From Oscillospiraceae bacterium (lineage in GTDB: Bacteria > Bacillota > Clostridia > Oscillospirales > Oscillospiraceae), in contig JAFQCV010000006.1 in NCBI GenBank assembly GCA_017416325.1, forward strand, positions 248,755-312,754: a stretch of 64,000 nt of DNA, read 5' to 3'. Within the stretch, counting starts at the first letter, position 1, and each line of letters opens with the position of its first letter. The notes under the pieces were generated by a model. It was not told where the DNA came from and did not search any database. It worked only from the letters and a program-made list of their open reading frames with translations. This document shows, in pieces, positions 62,897-64,000 of this stretch. Position numbers and translations under genes: made by a program.

Positions 62897-63456
62897 CGGA
62901 TTTCTCTCCTTTCCGGATGATACAAAATATACTCGATAGAGTTCTCCTCGGTATCGTATCTCGTTTCAAATTTGGTAGTCTTAATATACCGGAAGCCGCA
63001 CTTTTCAATCACGCGCTTGGACTGTATGTTGCGATCAAAATGTCCTACAATAATGAAGTCCAGCTTCTCCTTATTTAAAAGCCAATTAATGACTGCTTTG
63101 ACCGCCTCCGGCATCAGGCCCTGACCCCAATAAGCCTTGGACAGGACATAGCCGATTTCACGGCCCTGCAACGCGTCCAGCTCCGGGTAGTTCTCTTCGC
63201 TGTACTCTTCAATGCCAAGAGAGCCAATGACCTTTCCGTTGTGCTCCAGGGCAAAGACGTGTTTGCCTCCTATGAAGCGAGAAAGAATCACCTTGGATTC
63301 CTCTACATTGCGGTGAGGATTCCAGCCTGCCATCTGACCGACGCCGTCCACGCTTGCATACTCGTAGAAATCGATCAAATCCGATTCTCTCCAGGGTCGC
63401 AAGGTAAGCCGATCCGTCGTCAGCACCACATTGGTGATGTCGATTCGTTTGTTCAT
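62890..63456 (-). CDS. GNAT family N-acetyltransferase (RimJ/RimL-like)
   Basis: 188 residues from the ATG at 63456, after CAGGAGGTAAGATA; longer starts lack a site. It shows TDRLTLRPWRESDLIDFYEY, AGWNPHRNVEES and LSKAYWGQGLMPEAVKAVINW with the acetyl-CoA loop. It heads a two-gene operon with the GNAT-methyltransferase fusion. Confidence 0.88.
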   Translation of the reverse strand: MNKRIDITNVVLTTDRLTLRPWRESDLIDFYEYASVDGVGQMAGWNPHRNVEESKVILSRFIGGKHVFALEHNGKVIGSLGIEEYSEENYPELDALQGREIGYVLSKAYWGQGLMPEAVKAVINWLLNKEKLDFIIVGHFDRNIQSKRVIEKCGFRYIKTTKFETRYDTEENSIEYILYHPERREIRC

Positions 63457-63548
63457 TATCTTACCTCCTGAATAATAAAAACAGTGCAGGCCTGACTTGC
63501 GTTTCGGCTTGCACTGCATCTCTATTTAATCCTACTTTTGAGATGATC

Positions 63549-63641
63549 TTAAAAAGAGTATAACAATGTAAGCCCGACTGTATGCTTAGGCATAACATTA
63601 CCGGACTTGTTATCGACTACGTTGAAGCAATAACGGAACAT
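63549..63641 (-). CDS. Possible 30-residue peptide or gene remnant
   Basis: An ATG at 63641 follows AAGGAG by eight bases and opens a 30-codon frame beginning MFRYCFNVVDNKSGNV. The frame continues upstream without stops into the 5S-like fragment, so this may instead be the tail of a decayed gene. The stretch 63457-63898 otherwise holds a short inverted repeat (63482-63518), two terminator-like hairpins and the 5S remnant. Confidence 0.25.
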   Translation of the reverse strand: MFRYCFNVVDNKSGNVMPKHTVGLTLLYSF

Positions 63642-63770
63642 TGTCAGTTCTCCTTCCTGTGATTTTATGCGATTATACACCCACATATATTCATTGTCAA
63701 TACTGAAATAATAATATTTCCCAATATATGTATTTAAAACTAAAGATTCACGCCATTTATAGGCAGAAAA

Positions 63771-63794
63771 AGCCCCAACATTGCTGTCGAGGCT
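63771..63794 (-). terminator. Terminator-like hairpin next to the 5S remnant
   Basis: On the minus strand AGCCTCGACA pairs with TGTTGGGGCT (with G-U pairs), followed by five T residues. It lies at the same relative place after the 5S fragment as the hairpin after the intact gene. Confidence 0.55.
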
Positions 63795-63804
63795 TTTCTT
63801 TGGG

Positions 63805-63840
63805 TTCTCGTTACCAATCTTCACGGGCAGTCGCAAAGAT
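63805..63840 (-). pseudogene. Degenerate 3' end of a 5S rRNA gene
   Basis: The minus strand reads GCGACTGCCCGTGAAGATTGGTAACG. This closely matches the intact 5S end GCGACTGCCCGGGAAGATAGGTAATG (63899-64000). Only the last 30 or so bases are recognisable. It is probably a remnant of a duplicated or recombined rRNA operon end. Confidence 0.7.
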
Positions 63841-63868
63841 CCAAATGGAGACCCCAGATAATAAATAT

Positions 63869-63892
63869 GACCTCCACATTTCTGTGGAGGTC
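63869..63892 (-). terminator. Terminator of the rRNA operon
   Basis: GACCTCCACA and TGTGGAGGTC form a ten-base stem with a four-base loop, immediately after the 5S gene. Confidence 0.8.
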
Positions 63893-63898
63893 TTTATG

Positions 63899-64000
63899 TT
63901 GGCATTACCTATCTTCCCGGGCAGTCGCCCGCCAAGTATTGTCGGCGTACATGTGCTTAACTTCTGTGTTCGGGATGGGAACAGGTGGACCCACATGACA
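63899..64000 (-). rRNA. rrf: 5S ribosomal RNA, 3' part (runs off the window)
   Basis: The minus strand shows the conserved 5S core CCTGTTCCCATCCCGAACAC and AGAAGTTAAGC, ending GAAGATAGGTAATGCCAAC. About 15 bases of the 5' end lie beyond the window. The 16S/23S genes are presumably further right. Confidence 0.95.

Noticed and set aside
63549-63836. 95-codon version of the small minus-strand frame
   Set aside because: Its start lies inside the degenerate 5S fragment; only the last 30 codons have a ribosome binding site, and they are listed with low confidence.
63811-63996. 61-codon minus-strand frame at the right end
   Set aside because: It is the 5S rRNA sequence read as protein.
1-64000. 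CRISPR array, prophage or insertion sequence
   Set aside because: No regularly spaced repeats, no transposase, integrase or structural phage genes were seen anywhere.

Overview
This 64 kb window reads as a chromosome segment of a low-to-mid GC Gram-positive bacterium of the class Clostridia, most likely a gut Oscillospiraceae/Ruminococcaceae-type organism. The grounds are a PolC-type replicative polymerase, RNase M5, a T-box upstream of alaS, an L10 leader, a Firmicutes-style 6S RNA, short HisG plus HisZ, an Asp23-nusB-xseAB-ispA block and the pyrH-frr-uppS-cdsA-dxr-rseP block. Species cannot be fixed from sequence alone. No phage, insertion sequence or CRISPR array was seen.

Layout. 1-7.2 kb: a class A penicillin-binding protein, a DUF1292 protein, a 6S RNA, a membrane-anchored PpiC-type foldase, a two-gene TauE/SafE exporter, ruvX and a TspO-like protein. 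7.3-13.9 kb: rpmG-secE-nusG-rplK-rplA, then an inverted amino-acid-type ABC transporter operon, then rplJ-rplL behind an L10 leader. rpoB does not follow rplL. 13.9-16.5 kb: an unrecognised membrane protein, an Mrp-type P-loop protein and a divergent AraC regulator. 16.6-21.3 kb: a four-gene sugar-acid/glycoside catabolic operon controlled from the AraC intergenic region. 21.4-30.1 kb (minus): an ABC-F protein, rnmV, holA, comEC, then alaS with its T-box. 30.2-32.3 kb: small genes, an EamA transporter and a nucleoside phosphorylase.

32.3-42.9 kb (minus) is one long operon, pyrH-frr-uppS-cdsA-dxr-rseP-ispG-polC, joining UMP and lipid-carrier supply, the MEP isoprenoid pathway, phospholipid synthesis, ribosome recycling and replication. 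42.9-48.5 kb: a Nudix hydrolase, a ZIP transporter and the asp23-nusB-kae1-like-xseA-xseB-ispA operon. 48.6-51 kb: a polysaccharide deacetylase, an alpha/beta hydrolase, tRNA-Ser(CGA) and a DUF4279 gene. 51.1-58.9 kb (minus) is a complete, tightly overlapped histidine operon headed by a TrpR-like YerC protein; a palindrome lies between its -35 and -10 boxes. 59-64 kb: small housekeeping genes, two GNAT-type genes (one fused to a methyltransferase), a degenerate 5S fragment and the 3' part of a 5S rRNA gene running off the end.

The most unusual features are the AraC-controlled catabolic operon with a divergent GH42-like protein, paired 23S-mimicking L1 sites before both rplK and rplA, an inserted Cys4 motif in the penicillin-binding protein, a hairpin masking the ribosome binding site of the exporter pair, a Kae1/TsaD paralogue inside the nusB-xseA operon, and the GNAT-methyltransferase fusion. 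The catabolic operon is the best candidate for an undescribed system. Most of the rest is conserved housekeeping DNA.
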